Shown: positions 8,601-20,545, numbered from the stretch's first letter. The stretch: DNA of 64,000 nt from Deltaproteobacteria bacterium (GCA_026388415.1 JAPLJV010000040.1:1-64000), one strand, 5' to 3'. The notes: generated by a model from the sequence alone, not told the origin. Translations and numbers: made by a program.

Positions 8601-11600
8601 GACTTATTACCTCCCTTCTCAACATTACAAAGGAATGCTTTGTACTCGGGGATGTTTGAGGTTGGGCTTAAGACTTCCGGGGTCAGGACGTTGGCGCTAT
8701 CTCCTGTGGCCATGCCGGCGTAACCGAAATGCCACGGCATGCCCACCTGTTCGATGGGCTTGCCGTCAACAACGAACGGTTTAAGGCGGGCAGTAACCAG
8801 TGCGTATGCCTCAATTGAGCCTCTTTCAGTGCTTACATTAACAAGGTCGCCGTTTTTGACCCCCTTTGTCTGTGCCAGCGATTTGCTTATCTCTACAAAC
8901 ATGTTCGGGACCAATTCTACAAGCCAGGGCAGACTGCGTGTCATCCCTCCGGTCTGCCAGTGCTCGGTCATACGGTAAGTAGTGCCGATATAAGGATACT
9001 TGTTCATGTCGCAACTGTCATTTTCAGATAACGCCACACAGGGATTGTTCTGTACCTTGGAGAGAAGATTCCTTGCCGGACTTTCTATCGGTTCATAGTG
9101 CTCCGGGAAAGGACCGTCTGGCATGGTAAGAGCATAGATACGGCCTACACCTTCGGAATTCATGATAAAAGGATTGACCCCTTTTTCATCTTCCACAGGC
9201 GGAGCGCCTCCATCAGGCACATCCCCTTGCCACTTCTTTTCAACAGGATCCCAGGCAATGACAGGACGTTTTGGGTCAAACGGCTGCCCTGCCTTATTAA
9301 CGGAGGCACGGTTGTAAAGGATGCGCCGGTTTACGGGCCAGGCCCATGCCCATTTCGGATACATCCCGAGATTGTTGGGAAGGTCTGTAGAGTCCCGCCT
9401 GGCCATCATATTCCCGTCTTTTGTGTATGAGCCGCAATATATCCAGCAGCCCGACACCGTTGATCCGTCGTCCTGGAGTTGGGCAAAGGCCGGCACCTGA
9501 TCTCCGGCTTTAAACTCCAGGGTTTTGTCTTTATCTTTAATGCTTGTATCGCGTGTAAAGTAGCCGTTGATTTCCTTTGCGACCCGGTGAACATCAGGCT
9601 CATGACCGTCGCCATAGTTCCATGCCATTTTTACAATTGGATCAGGGAAAGCCCCGCCCTCTTTTTTGTAAAGAGCCCTTATCTTTTTGTGGAACTGATC
9701 GAGTATCCAGAGGTCGCTTTTGGCTTCGCCGGGCGGTGAGACCGCGGCATAACGCCACTGGGCCCATCGTCCGGAGTTGCTTATACTTCCCTCTTTCTCC
9801 ATGGATGCAGCCGCAGGCAGCATAAAAACTTCTGTCTTGATATCCTTGGGATTTACTCCGGGACGTTTCCAGAAAATAGCTGTTTCGGTCTCCCAGAGAT
9901 CGGCAGTGACGAGCCATTGGAGCTTTCCAAGGCCTTCACGTGCCTTGAGGGAGTTTGGTCCTCCTACAGCAGGGTTCATCCCCATACAGACCAGACCTTC
10001 AATCTCTCCCTTCAAAATCTTGCGCATAGCCTGGACATAAGAATAGTTGCCGCTTCGTTTTGGCATATAATCATAACAGAAACCGTTTTCAGCAGTTGCA
10101 TTCTCACCCCACCATGCTTTGAGGAGGCTGGTAATATACTTGCCGCCGTTCTGCCACCAGTTGGTGCTCTTAGGCTCCTTTGACTTCGGGAAATATCTGG
10201 CAATGTATGCTTCGAGAGAAGAATCACTGAAATCGGGCGATGCAATGTAACCCGGCAGAACATGGAAGAGAAGGCCGTAGTCAGTGGAGCCCTGAACATT
10301 GGATTCGCCACGCAGTGCATTTACCCCGCCACCGGCGATGCCGATATTGCCAAGCAGCAATTGGAGCAGGGCAGTAGCGCGTACATTCTGGACCCCGTGG
10401 GTAGATTGGGTGATCCCCATGGCGTAAAGTATGGTGCCCGCCTTATCAGGTCTGCTTGTGCCACAGAAGGTCTGGGCAACTTTCAGGTAGTCCTCTTTTT
10501 TAGCGCCTGTAACTGAGCAGACCATATCAACTGTGTAACGGGAGTAGTGTTTTTTCAAGAGCTGGAAAACACAACGGGGGTCTGACAACGTCGGGTCGCG
10601 ACGCGCTTTCCCCGATTCGTCCAGCGCATAGGCCCAGGATTTCATGTTATAAGACTTTTCACGAACATCCCAGTTTGCAAACATCCCCTCTTTAAAGCCA
10701 TACCCTTCGGTAACGATGAAGGAGGCATTTGTATACTCTCTGACATATTCATTTTGGATAAGGTTGTTCTGCAAAGCATAATTAATGAGCCCCCCGAGAA
10801 ATGCGATATCGGTCCCAGGCCTGGTGCGGGCGTAGATACTTGCCTTTGAGGAAGTCCTGGTAAAGCGTGGATCTACAGAGATAAGCGTTGCCCCTTTTTC
10901 CATGGCTGCTTCGATCCATTTGAAAGAGATCGGGTGATTTTCGGCCGGGTTGCAGCCTATGGCCATAATACAATCGCTGTTTTTCAGGTCGTTCCAATGG
11001 TTTGTCATTGCACCCCGTCCAAAAGATGCCGCCAGACCGGCGACGGTGGACGAGTGTCAGAGACGCGCCTGGTGCTCTAAGTAAACCACACCCATAGAAC
11101 GTGCAAATTTGCTTTCAAGGTAGCATTCCTCGTTATCGAGACCTGCCCCTCCAAAGATGGCAATGCCCTCAGTGCGATTTACGGTATATTGGTTGCCGTC
11201 TTTCTTGTTGATCTCCTTAAGTTTGAATGTCCGGTCACGCGTTTCCTTCATGAGCTTTGATATCCGGTCAAGAGCCCAATCCCAGGATTTTTCTTCCCAT
11301 TTTTCTGAGCCCGGGGCGCGGTACATTACTTTTTGAAGGCGCCGTTCGTTGTTTGCCACCTGGAACATGGCTTCGCCTTTTGAACAGAGCGAGCCCTGGT
11401 TGATCGGACTTGACTCATCACCCTCAATATTGACGACCTTGCCGTCTTTTACGTGCACGATCATACTGCACCCTACTGCACAGAATGGGCACACAGTAGT
11501 TGTTGTTTTGAGACCTTTGGTTCGAAGCTCCGGTGAGTCGAAATTGCTGGCACCGGCCGTTTTTTCAGAAATCGCCAGCCCCGCGGCTGCAACTCCGCCC

Positions 11601-11632
11601 CCAATAATGAACTTTCTTCTCGAAATATCCAT
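8597..11632 (-). CDS. fdhA: Formate dehydrogenase catalytic subunit, selenoprotein
   Basis: Molybdopterin-dependent formate dehydrogenase (formate to CO2), 1011 residues including selenocysteine, close to E. coli FdnG in length. A Tat signal with SRRKF is at residues 4-8, followed by a hydrophobic stretch. The [4Fe-4S] ligands are Cys48, Cys51, Cys55 and Cys83. The frame has one in-frame UGA (complement of 11057-11059), codon 192, in the context LEHQARL-U-HSSTVAGLA. That is exactly where FDH-N has its active-site selenocysteine, and the frame continues intact for 819 codons. AAGGAG precedes the ATG. The enzyme should act in the periplasm with the two downstream subunits. A gene caller that stops at UGA will split it into 11057-11632 and 8597-11008. 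Confidence 0.95.
11013..11056 (-). promoter_or_regulatory. Bacterial SECIS element in fdhA
   Basis: Immediately downstream of the UGA the minus strand folds into a hairpin. Outer segments GTCCA and TGGAC pair, an inner GCC/GGC stem follows, and the apical loop is GGTCT (complement of 11034-11038). A GGUCU-type loop on a stem just 3' of the UGA is the known E. coli fdhF/fdnG arrangement recognised by SelB. Confidence 0.8.
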
Positions 11633-11796
11633 AACCTCTTCTCCTTCAGATGGTCATTCAATCAGGTCCGGTCACGGCATATGCCGCTTACGTTCTCCAT
11701 TCTTTGAGGTGTTGCAATTACCGGCGGTCTGTTGTTCAAATCAGTCCAATACTTAGATGCCGGCCGACCTCGACCAGTTTGGGGAACACGGCGCAC

Positions 11797-11823
11797 ATTA
11801 TAATTATTTGCATTTTACGTCAA
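11797..11823 (-). promoter_or_regulatory. Probable promoter of the formate dehydrogenase operon
   Basis: On the minus strand TTGACG (complement of 11818-11823) and TATAAT (complement of 11797-11802) are separated by 15 bases, about 165 bases before the fdhA start. The spacing is shorter than ideal. The leader between them and fdhA has no other recognisable site. Confidence 0.4.
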
Positions 11824-11856
11824 GCTTTGTTTTAGCCACTTTGTAACTATTTTTTT

Positions 11857-12909
11857 CTACAGCCCGTATTGTTCGTCCATCCACTGACGATAGGCGCCCG
11901 TACGCACCTGTTCCAGCCAAAACCAATTTTGCAGATACCACGCGATGGTCTTCCGGAGGCCGGTGGCAAAGGTTTCGCGCGGCGCCCAATGCAGTTCCCG
12001 CTGTAACTTCTCGAAATCAATGGCATACCTGCGGTCATGCCCCGGCCGGTCGGTGACAAAGGTGATCAACTCCCGACGATTGCAACCCGGCAGGGGGGCG
12101 GCGATTTCATCGAGGATATCGCAGATCATCCTGACGATCGTGATATTCTCCATTTCCGCCCGGCCGCCGATGTTATAGGTATCCCCTCTCCGCCCGTGCT
12201 TCATGACCGTCCAGATGGCCTCGCAATGGTCCGCCACGTAGAGCCAGTCCCGGACATTTTTTCCATCTCCATAGACGGGAAGCGGCTTCCCCTCCAGGGC
12301 GTTGATAATAACCAGCGGGATCAATTTCTCGGGAAACTGGCAGGGGCCATAATTATTGGAACAGTTGGAAACCGTGACGGGCAGTCCGTAGGTCTGGTGA
12401 TAGGCCCGCACGAGGTGGTCGGAAGCCGCCTTGGAGGCGGAATAGGGGCTGTTAGGCCGGTAAGGGGTCTCCTCGGTAAAGTAGCCCTCCGGCCCCAAGC
12501 TGCCATATACCTCATCCGTGCTCACATGATGAAAAAGGGAAAGATCAATCTCCCGGGCTGCTTCCAAAAGGTTGAAAGTGCCCATGATGTTGGTCAGCAT
12601 GAAGTCTTCCGGGGATTTTATGGAGCGGTCCACATGCGATTCGGCGGCAAAATGACAGACCGCATCTATCTGGTAGCGGCGGAAAATTTCTTTCATCTTA
12701 CCGGCCTCGCAGATGTCCGCCTGCAGAAACACGTATCTGCCGGGGTGAAGCTCAGTGATATCGCTCAAGTTATGCGGATTCCCGGCATAGGTGAGCTTAT
12801 CAACATTGACAATCCGGCCCTGGAAATCCGGTTGCCCAAGGAGATAACGGATAAAATTGCTGCCGATGAAACCGCAGCCGCCTGTGACTAATAAATTGTC
12901 GCTCTTCAC
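11857..12909 (-). CDS. rfbB: dTDP-glucose 4,6-dehydratase
   Basis: A 350-residue extended SDR enzyme that converts dTDP-glucose to dTDP-4-keto-6-deoxyglucose for rhamnose and other deoxysugars. The NAD-binding [15 protein letters not shown] is near residues 10-24. The family signatures [18 protein letters not shown] and the catalytic YSASK are present. The start is a GTG just after AAGGAGGAAA. No other nucleotide-sugar genes adjoin it; it stands alone between the formate dehydrogenase promoter and the repeat-rich spacer before the N-ATPase. Confidence 0.95.
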   Translation of the reverse strand: MKSDNLLVTGGCGFIGSNFIRYLLGQPDFQGRIVNVDKLTYAGNPHNLSDITELHPGRYVFLQADICEAGKMKEIFRRYQIDAVCHFAAESHVDRSIKSPEDFMLTNIMGTFNLLEAAREIDLSLFHHVSTDEVYGSLGPEGYFTEETPYRPNSPYSASKAASDHLVRAYHQTYGLPVTVSNCSNNYGPCQFPEKLIPLVIINALEGKPLPVYGDGKNVRDWLYVADHCEAIWTVMKHGRRGDTYNIGGRAEMENITIVRMICDILDEIAAPLPGCNRRELITFVTDRPGHDRRYAIDFEKLQRELHWAPRETFATGLRKTIAWYLQNWFWLEQVRTGAYRQWMDEQYGL

Positions 12910-12963
12910 TTTCCTCCTTCACATTGGGAGAGCTTTGCATAACTACATAAAACCAGCAATTAT

Positions 12964-13034
12964 GTCATACCGGCGAAGGCCGGTATCCAGTATTATCAAC
13001 CACTTCCTGGATTCCGGTTTTCACCGGAATGACG
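12964..13034. repeat. Dispersed palindromic repeat pair (CCGGCGAAGGCCGG type)
   Basis: Two REP-like units lie head to head: GTCATACCGGCGAAGGCCGG followed by TATCCAG, then CTGGATTCCGGTTTTCACC followed by GGAATGACG. Related units occur at 38997-39058, 40028-40090, 56822-56976 and 62450-62536. This kind of ATTCCGGC-centred repeat is widespread in proteobacterial intergenic regions. The rest of 12910-13360 shows only a short TGTCCCCAATTAT stretch resembling remnants near REP-associated transposases. Confidence 0.75.
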
Positions 13035-13364
13035 AATAAGGATGTTGTGCAAAGGTCTCATTGGTAACATTCCATGGGTCAAGCGCCTTCTTTCACCGCC
13101 GTTACAACTAAAACTTCCGCGGAAAAAATTCAAGCGATATTTGGCAAGAAGTCAGTACGAGAGGTACGAGGCCTGATTACCGCTTAGTCTTTTTGTAATG
13201 GAAAGATACTGATAACTACCTATACAGAACTTTCGTTTTGGAATTATCAGCCTGATAGCTAACTTATTTCCCTCTCTGTCGGCTCTGATTGCATAATTTT
13301 AACGCCCCTCGCGCAGCGATAATTAGTGGCTGTCCCCAATTATCTTTTCGATGCCAAATATCCC

Positions 13365-13393
13365 TTGACAAAGAAAAACAGCCCCCCTATACT
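13365..13393 (+). promoter_or_regulatory. Promoter of the N-ATPase operon
   Basis: TTGACA (13365-13370), 17-base spacer, TATACT (13388-13393). Sequence identity with the thiolase promoter at 23559-23587 extends from about 8 bases upstream of the -35 through the -10 and on to an AAAAGCAAT stretch downstream. Confidence 0.78.
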
Positions 13394-13462
13394 CCGAACT
13401 GTCAAAAGCAATAATTTATAAAGGCATTTTTAGGACAATGGCAATATAAATCTGGCGATTAA

Positions 13463-14848
<1,386 letters not shown>

Positions 14849-14849
14849 G

Positions 14850-15236
14850 ATGAAGCTGAAGATCCTGCTTCCGGCCGAGATATTTCTGAGCGAAGAGGTG
14901 ACCAAGGTGGTCGCCGAAGCGGAAAACGGCCTGTTCTGCCTTTTGCCCCTGCATGTCGATTTTACAGCGGCCCTCGTTCCCGGCGTTTTCTCCTACAGCA
15001 CGGCCGGAGGCGAAGACTCCTATCTGGCCATTGATATCGGCACGCTGGTCAAGACAGGGTCCGATGTTCTGGTTTCGACGCGCAACGCCTATCGAAGCCC
15101 CGAACTGGGTCATTTGAAGGAAGTTGTCATTGCCCAGTTCAGGGAAATAGACGAACGTGAGAAGAAGGCCCGGACCGCCGCGGCCAGACTGGAAGTGGAT
15201 CTACTGCGCCGGTTCATCGAGCTGAGACATGAATAG
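14850..15236 (+). CDS. atpC: N-ATPase F1 subunit epsilon
   Basis: A 128-residue epsilon subunit beginning MKLKILLPAEIFLSEEVTKV, with the beta-sandwich pattern (FCLLPLHVDFTAALVPG) and a C-terminal helical part. It belongs to the central stalk. It starts one base after the atpD stop codon. Placement directly after atpD is normal for N-ATPase operons, whereas housekeeping operons end with D-C. Confidence 0.9.
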   Translation: MKLKILLPAEIFLSEEVTKVVAEAENGLFCLLPLHVDFTAALVPGVFSYSTAGGEDSYLAIDIGTLVKTGSDVLVSTRNAYRSPELGHLKEVVIAQFREIDEREKKARTAAARLEVDLLRRFIELRHE

Positions 15237-15287
15237 CGAATTCGCCGCCGGCAGACGATCATTTAGCGATATTTTTACGAGGTCATC

Positions 15288-15650
15288 ATGAGTGACGAAC
15301 AAATGACACCGAAGGAAAGGCGCCTGAAGCAGGAAAAAGAATACACCCGGAAAATCGGGGTGAAGGAATCGCTGCGCATCAAGGGCAAGAAGCACAAAGA
15401 CGAAACGGTCTGGTTCGGTCTCGGCATGATCGGTGTCGTGGGGTGGTCCGTCGCCATTCCCACGCTCATCGGAACAGCACTCGGGCTCTGGATTGACCTG
15501 ACCTGGCCCAGCCGCTTTTCCTGGGCGCTGATGCTTCTGATCCTGGGGGTTGCGCTGGGATCCGCAAACGCCTGGCACTGGGTCAGGAGGGCCAGGGAAG
15601 ACATTATCAAAGACGGGGATGATAGTTCACCGCCGCAGGGGGAAGCTTAG
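15288..15650 (+). CDS. atpQ: N-ATPase accessory subunit AtpQ (AtpI-like)
   Basis: A 120-residue protein with a highly charged N-terminal third and two transmembrane helices (about residues 44-66 and 72-92), followed by a charged tail. This is the AtpI-like layout of the AtpQ proteins encoded in N-ATPase operons. Known roles for AtpI/AtpQ relatives are c-ring assembly and possibly Mg2+ handling. Identification rests mainly on position between atpC and atpR and on the two-helix architecture. Confidence 0.8.
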   Translation: MSDEQMTPKERRLKQEKEYTRKIGVKESLRIKGKKHKDETVWFGLGMIGVVGWSVAIPTLIGTALGLWIDLTWPSRFSWALMLLILGVALGSANAWHWVRRAREDIIKDGDDSSPPQGEA

Positions 15651-15689
15651 GCTGCAGTTGTTTCGACAATGGTGTGAGAGGATCGGCGC

Positions 15690-16013
15690 ATGTTTTCTTT
15701 ATCAACACTTTTAGTCCCCTTCGTCCTCGGCGGTCTGATCGGCTTGGTCTATTTTTTAGGCCTCTGGGAGACAGTGCGCAGGCTCCCTGAAGCGAAAAGC
15801 CCGCACAGGCTCATGATTCTGAGCTTTGCGGCACGGACCATTTTTGCCTTAGGCGGGTTTTTCCTCCTCACAGACGGGGCATGGGAACGTATGGCCGCTG
15901 CCGTCCTGGGATTTTTCATCGTCAAGACGGTTCTGGTCGGCACCCTTGGCAGGATCCCGATGCCGCCGGGTCGGGTGACACGGCCTACAGGAGCATGCTC
16001 ATGGAAATCGTAG
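15690..16013 (+). CDS. atpR: N-ATPase accessory subunit AtpR
   Basis: A 107-residue, three-helix membrane protein at the fixed atpR position of N-ATPase operons. Conserved arginines lie within and beside membrane segments (WETVRRLPEA, FAARTIFALGG), a feature noted for AtpR, which has been suggested to interact with the c-ring carboxylates. GAGAGGA precedes the ATG. Its 3' end overlaps the start of atpB by 13 bases. Confidence 0.82.
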   Translation: MFSLSTLLVPFVLGGLIGLVYFLGLWETVRRLPEAKSPHRLMILSFAARTIFALGGFFLLTDGAWERMAAAVLGFFIVKTVLVGTLGRIPMPPGRVTRPTGACSWKS

Positions 16014-16723
16014 CCATCCATCAGATCAGTCCGGATCAGGTCATTTATTTCGCGTGGCATTTTATCACCATCAGTGCCGCTCTCGTGTACACCTGGATCG
16101 TCATGGTTATCCTGGTCATCGGTTCACTGGCGATCACGCGGAATCTGTCGTCGGACCGCAAAATGTCCCGCTGGCAGAACCTGATGGAGGTGATTGTCGC
16201 CACAATCCGCTCCGAGATCCGGGAAGTCGTCAGCGAAGGCGGGGATTCCTATTTCCCCTTTATCGGAACCCTGTTCATTTTCATCCTCATGTCGAATGTG
16301 TTGACCTTCGTCCCCGGTTATGTGGCGCCGACCTCGTCGCTCACGACGACAGCGGCCCTGTCCGTTCTGGTCTTCTTCGCCGTTCCGATTTTCGGCATTA
16401 CGAAACAGGGTCTTATCGAATATCTCAAGGAATATTTTCGTCCGAACTTTATCTTTTTCCCCCTGCATGTCATGGGCGAAATGGCCAGGACGCTCTCCCT
16501 GGCCGTCCGGCTTTTTGGAAACATGATGAGCCATGAAAAGGTGATCGCCATCCTGCTTTCGGTGACGCCCCTGTTTTTCCCTGTCGCCATGCAGGCCCTG
16601 GGACTGCTGATCGGCATCATTCAGGCATATATCTTTGTAGTCCTGACCATGGTTTACATTGCAGCGGCAACACAGTCGCATGAGGGCACAGAACATAAAC
16701 CCAAAGTGTACAAAACAACCTGA
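16001..16723 (+). CDS. atpB: N-ATPase F0 subunit a
   Basis: The 240-residue stator subunit a forming the ion half-channels. The essential arginine lies in SLAVRLFGNMMSHE. Several transmembrane helices are evident, including GTLFIFILMSNVLTFVPGY and the final IIQAYIFVVLTMVYIAAATQ. The ATG at 16001 is preferred over an upstream in-frame ATG at 15995 because CAGGAG (15988-15993) is 7 bases away. The frame is open back to 15881 within atpR, but that part is not a-subunit-like. Confidence 0.93.
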   Translation: MEIVAIHQISPDQVIYFAWHFITISAALVYTWIVMVILVIGSLAITRNLSSDRKMSRWQNLMEVIVATIRSEIREVVSEGGDSYFPFIGTLFIFILMSNVLTFVPGYVAPTSSLTTTAALSVLVFFAVPIFGITKQGLIEYLKEYFRPNFIFFPLHVMGEMARTLSLAVRLFGNMMSHEKVIAILLSVTPLFFPVAMQALGLLIGIIQAYIFVVLTMVYIAAATQSHEGTEHKPKVYKTT

Positions 16724-16758
16724 AACCGAAAAACAACGAAGGGAGGAAAAAACAAGTT

Positions 16759-17037
16759 ATGGACAACGTGAGCATTGTAGCAACGGTATCGATTATTACG
16801 GCAGGCATCTGTATGGCTGTGGGCTCCATTGCGCCGGCCATGGGGCAGGGACGGGCGATACATGGCGCCTTAAGTTCCATCGCACAGCAGCCGGATGAGC
16901 GCAACTCCCTGACGAGAACGCTTTTCGTGGGTCTCGCAATGATGGAATCCATCGCAATCTACTGCTTTGTCATCTCCATGATTCTGGTGTTCGCCAATCC
17001 GTTCTGGGCATACGTCATCAAGAAAGCGGGGGGATAA
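16759..17037 (+). CDS. atpE: N-ATPase F0 subunit c, probable Na+ type
   Basis: A 92-residue two-helix c subunit forming the rotor ring. The first helix ends in APAMGQG and the second carries MMESIAIY. These provide Gln, Glu, Ser and Tyr at the positions that bind Na+ in the Ilyobacter tartaricus ring (GQG and ESTGIY there). The Thr after the Glu-Ser pair is Ile here. The ligand set supports sodium coupling, which is usual for N-ATPases. AGGGAGG precedes the ATG. Confidence 0.93.
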   Translation: MDNVSIVATVSIITAGICMAVGSIAPAMGQGRAIHGALSSIAQQPDERNSLTRTLFVGLAMMESIAIYCFVISMILVFANPFWAYVIKKAGG

Positions 17038-17041
17038 TTCC

Positions 17042-17839
17042 ATGCATATCGACTGGTTTGTCTTTTTCTCCCAGATCGTCAACTTCCTGATCCTCATGTT
17101 CCTGCTGAAGAAGTTTCTCTTCGGGCGGATCATCGGGGCGATGGACGCCCGGGAGGCGAAGATCGGCGCGGTCTTTATGGAGGCCGAAAAATCCCGGCAA
17201 GCGGCCGAAGCGGCCGCGGAGAGCCACACAAAAAAGCTCCGGGATATCGAGGCGGGTTACGAGCAGATGCTCCTCAAGAGCCGCCAGGATGCGGAGGCCT
17301 ATCAAGGACAACTCCTCGAAAAGGCCCGTGAAGAGGTGGACTTTCTCAAGGCCCGGTGGATGGAGGCCCTGCAGTCTGAACGGGCCAACTTTCTCCAGGA
17401 ATTGCGACGTCTGGCGGGTCATCAGGTTTACGCCGTGAGCCGGCGCGTCCTGAAAGATCTGGCCGACCTCGACCTCGAGGAGCGGATCGTGGAAGTCCTC
17501 ATCGAACGCATCGAAGCCCTGGACGAGCAGGAGCGGAAAAAATTTCAGGGGCCGACCGAAAACGGCAGTATCGTTATTTCCTGCGCCTTTGAGATTCCAC
17601 CGGCGACACAGGCGAGGCTCGACGGCGTTCTGCGCCGTTTCTTTCCGGGCATCAGCGGGATTGTCTATGAACGGTCGGACGACGTCCTGTCCGGATGCGA
17701 GCTGCGGTCGAATGGCCACAAAATCGCCTGGAGCGTCAAGGACTACCTCGACAGCCTCGAGGAAAGATTCTATTCGGCTCTGTACGGAGAGGCCCAGGAT
17801 TTGAAGCAGACGAAAGAAGGAGTGGATCATGAGCGTTGA
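17042..17839 (+). CDS. atpF: N-ATPase subunit b with delta-like C-terminal domain
   Basis: A 265-residue b subunit, about 100 longer than ordinary b. It has an N-terminal membrane helix ([20 protein letters not shown]), a long charged coiled coil (about 40-150), then a globular end. That end (about 165-250: [20 protein letters not shown], then [20 protein letters not shown]) follows the C-terminal pattern of delta (OSCP), where a strand-helix unit precedes an LIGGI-like turn and DGS-like end. No separate atpH is present in the operon, so this protein probably supplies both stator functions. It overlaps atpA by 11 bases. Confidence 0.9.
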   Translation: MHIDWFVFFSQIVNFLILMFLLKKFLFGRIIGAMDAREAKIGAVFMEAEKSRQAAEAAAESHTKKLRDIEAGYEQMLLKSRQDAEAYQGQLLEKAREEVDFLKARWMEALQSERANFLQELRRLAGHQVYAVSRRVLKDLADLDLEERIVEVLIERIEALDEQERKKFQGPTENGSIVISCAFEIPPATQARLDGVLRRFFPGISGIVYERSDDVLSGCELRSNGHKIAWSVKDYLDSLEERFYSALYGEAQDLKQTKEGVDHER

Positions 17840-19388
17840 AGCGACAGAGAAGAATGAATTGAAGGCGTTTCTCGACGGGACCTTCCAGACGCTCGACGAT
17901 GTTCTGGCCAGTCAGGAGGCCGAACTGCGGGAGCGCGAGGTGGGCGTCGTTTCCTATGTCGGGTACGGCATCGTCCGGGTCGAAGGGCTGCCCAGCATCC
18001 GGGCCGACGAGCTCGTTCTGTTTCCTCAAAACCTCCAGGGACTAACCTTCAACATTGATCCCCAGGAAATCGGCGTGATTCTGCTGGGGCCCACGGGTGA
18101 CCTGCGGGCGGGCGCGGAAGTGAGACGCACGGGCAGGATCCTCGACGTTCCCGTCGGTGAGGCTCTCATTGGCCGCGTCGTGGACGCTCTGGGTGTTCCC
18201 CTCGATGACCGTGGAGAGATCCGGACCATGAAACGACTGCCCGTCGAACGCGAAGCGCCGGCGGTCATGGCAAGAGATCCCGTTACGGAGCCCCTTCAAA
18301 CGGGGATCAAGGTGATTGACGCCCTGTTCCCGATCGGCCGGGGTCAGCGGGAGCTGATCGTCGGCGACCGGCAGACGGGCAAGACGGCCATTGCCATAGA
18401 CGCCATCATCAACCAGGCAGACAAAGACGTCCTGTGCATCTATTGCACCGTCGGCAAAAAGGCCTCAGACGTCGCCAAGGTCATTGCGGACCTCAAGCAG
18501 TACAACGCCATGGATTACGTCATTGTCGTTGCCGCCACGGGAGATGACCCGCCGGGCCTCCAGTTTATCGCTCCCTACGCCGCCACCACCATGGGCGAAT
18601 ATTTCATCGCTTCCGGCCGCGACGTCCTGATCGTCTATGATGACCTCACCTCTCACGCCCGCGCCTACCGCGAACTCTCGTTGCTGCTGCGGCGGCCGCC
18701 GGGCCGGGAAGCCTTTCCCGGAGATATTTTTTATATCCATTCCCGTTTGCTAGAGCGCTCGACCCATCTGAGGAAAGAACACGGCGGCGGCTCTTTGACG
18801 TCGCTGCCCATCGTGGAGACGGAGGCGCAGGATATTTCAGGCTATATCCCGACCAATCTGATTTCCATTACGGACGGGCAGCTCTATCTCTCCCCGCGCC
18901 TTTACCAGAAGGGCATTCTCCCTGCCGTGGATGTGGGAAAATCGGTGTCGCGCGTGGGCGGCAAGGCCCAGCTCCCGGCCTTTCGCGCGGTGGCGGGGGA
19001 TCTGCGAATCTCCCATTCCCAGTTCGAGGAGTTAGAGACTTTTTCCCGGTTCGGCACGCGCCTCGATGAGGCGACCCGGAAGGTACTCGAACGCGGCTGG
19101 CGCGTCCGGGAAATCCTCAAGCAGCCCCAGTACAAACCGATCCCGGTGGCGGAGCAGATTGCTGCCATGCTGGCGGTCACCACGGGGCACTTCGACACCA
19201 TAGCCATCGCCGACATCCGGGCGGCAGAAGAATCGCTGCGCAAAAACGTGGCGGTAAACCAGAGCGATTTCTGCTCCCGCATCACCGGAGGAAGTAAACT
19301 TGACGACGCGGACCAGAAAACGATTACCAGCATCGCCAAAGATACGGCGGCCAGTTTTCTGAAGGAGCCCGACCGTGCAAACCCCTGA
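17829..19388 (+). CDS. atpA: N-ATPase F1 subunit alpha
   Basis: The 519-residue non-catalytic alpha subunit. Walker A is GDRQTGKTA; the family run [20 protein letters not shown] and the arginine-finger region [11 protein letters not shown] are present. The ATG overlaps the end of atpF and the 3' end overlaps atpG by 14 bases, so translation is coupled across three genes. Confidence 0.95.
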   Translation: MSVEATEKNELKAFLDGTFQTLDDVLASQEAELREREVGVVSYVGYGIVRVEGLPSIRADELVLFPQNLQGLTFNIDPQEIGVILLGPTGDLRAGAEVRRTGRILDVPVGEALIGRVVDALGVPLDDRGEIRTMKRLPVEREAPAVMARDPVTEPLQTGIKVIDALFPIGRGQRELIVGDRQTGKTAIAIDAIINQADKDVLCIYCTVGKKASDVAKVIADLKQYNAMDYVIVVAATGDDPPGLQFIAPYAATTMGEYFIASGRDVLIVYDDLTSHARAYRELSLLLRRPPGREAFPGDIFYIHSRLLERSTHLRKEHGGGSLTSLPIVETEAQDISGYIPTNLISITDGQLYLSPRLYQKGILPAVDVGKSVSRVGGKAQLPAFRAVAGDLRISHSQFEELETFSRFGTRLDEATRKVLERGWRVREILKQPQYKPIPVAEQIAAMLAVTTGHFDTIAIADIRAAEESLRKNVAVNQSDFCSRITGGSKLDDADQKTITSIAKDTAASFLKEPDRANP

Positions 19389-20265
19389 AGCCCTGAAGCG
19401 AACGATAAAGAGCGCTCAGGATCTTCTGGGCGTCGTGAAGACCATGAAGGCCCTGGCCGCCGTCAGCATCCGCCAGTACCAGCGTTCCGTCGAATCCCTC
19501 GCCGATTACAACCGGACCGTCGAGATGGGCCTGCAGATCATTCTGAAAGACCGCCAGGGCGCCCCCGAGCCGCCGCGACAGCGTGCCAAGAAGCAACTGG
19601 GGGCGATTGTCTTCGGCACGGACCAGGGGCTCTGCGGCCAGTTCAACAGTATCATTGCCCAGCATGCCGTCCAAGAGCTGGACAGGACGGACTTCAAAAA
19701 GGAAGACCGGTTTTTCATCGTCGTTGGAGTGAAAGTGGCCGACATCCTCAGCGATACGGGAGAGAACGTCTTTGAAATCCTGACCCAGCCGGGTTCGACG
19801 GCAGGGATCACGGCCATGGTCCAGGATATCACGCTGCTCCTCGAAGACTGGCGCTTCAAACGTTCCGTGGAAAACATGGTTCTTTATTACAACGAGTATC
19901 TCTCCGGCGCGACCTATCGTCCCCGGACGCTCAAACTGCTGCCCGTGGACAAGATATGGCTGGCCGATCTGCAGAAAAAGAAGTGGGACTCCCGGACACT
20001 GCCCATGTTTAACATGGACTGGGAGCGCATATTCCGATCCATGATCCGGGAATACCTGTTTGTTTCGGTTTACCGGGCCTTCGCCAATTCCCTGGCCAGT
20101 GAAAACGCCAGCCGGCTGGCCGCCATGCAGAACGCGGAGAAGAATATCGAAGAACGCCTCGAGGAGTTGCACGTCCAGTTCCACCGGCAGCGTCAGATGA
20201 CCATCACGGAAGAACTGCTGGATATTGTGGCCGGTTTCGAAGTTTTGAAGGAATCGAGAGCCTGA
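19375..20265 (+). CDS. atpG: N-ATPase F1 subunit gamma
   Basis: The 296-residue rotor shaft subunit. The N-terminal helix ([20 protein letters not shown]), the central [12 protein letters not shown] and the C-terminal helix ([20 protein letters not shown]) follow the gamma pattern. The start is GTG with AAGGAG 7 bases upstream. It is the last gene of the N-ATPase operon. The sequence is more divergent than in housekeeping gamma subunits, as expected for the N-ATPase clade. Confidence 0.92.
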   Translation: MQTPEALKRTIKSAQDLLGVVKTMKALAAVSIRQYQRSVESLADYNRTVEMGLQIILKDRQGAPEPPRQRAKKQLGAIVFGTDQGLCGQFNSIIAQHAVQELDRTDFKKEDRFFIVVGVKVADILSDTGENVFEILTQPGSTAGITAMVQDITLLLEDWRFKRSVENMVLYYNEYLSGATYRPRTLKLLPVDKIWLADLQKKKWDSRTLPMFNMDWERIFRSMIREYLFVSVYRAFANSLASENASRLAAMQNAEKNIEERLEELHVQFHRQRQMTITEELLDIVAGFEVLKESRA

Positions 20266-20338
20266 TGAAGTCAGGCGGTCAGATTATCCAGTACGTGAAG
20301 ACTGAATACTTAAAAATTATAAAAGGAAGGGGTGATTT

Positions 20339-20527
20339 ATGAAGATAAATACAGGTAATAAAATTGACACGGGCGGCAGCGGCAGGACGATTAAGAAGAA
20401 ACTGGAATTGTCAGACAGCTCCCGGGAATCGGAGCATCTGCTGCAAAGCATCGTTCAGGGCTTTTCCATCCCTGCTTTTGTGATTGGAAAGGACCGCAAG
20501 GTGATCTACTGGAACAGGGCCCTGTAG
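20339..20527 (+). pseudogene. N-terminal piece of the tandem-PAS gene, ended by an in-frame TAG
   Basis: AAGGAAGGGG precedes this ATG, the only good start for the PAS gene. The 62 codons include the first half of PAS repeat 1 (FSIPAFVIGKDRKVIYWNRAL) and then meet TAG at 20525-20527. The frame is unchanged and continues HLSKIPMSEVIGTNKQW, which aligns with AKLSKIPAEEVIGTSQHW in repeat 2. A nonsense substitution of a sense codon (for example CAG, GAG or AAG) is the simplest explanation. Readthrough or recoding cannot be excluded. Confidence 0.75.
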
Positions 20528-20545
20528 CATCTGAGTAAAATCCCG

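Noticed and set aside
8597-11632. Two separate genes or a nonsense pseudogene for formate dehydrogenase
   Set aside because: The UGA is at the conserved selenocysteine position, a SECIS-like hairpin follows, the frame is intact on both sides and selB is in the window.
12037-12891. 284-codon plus-strand frame across rfbB
   Set aside because: Antisense shadow of dTDP-glucose dehydratase; no homology and low-complexity composition.
20525-20527. Pyrrolysine encoded at the TAG in the PAS gene
   Set aside because: No PylS/PylT or methylamine methyltransferase genes are seen, and the aligned repeats do not have lysine consistently at this position. A nonsense mutation is simpler.
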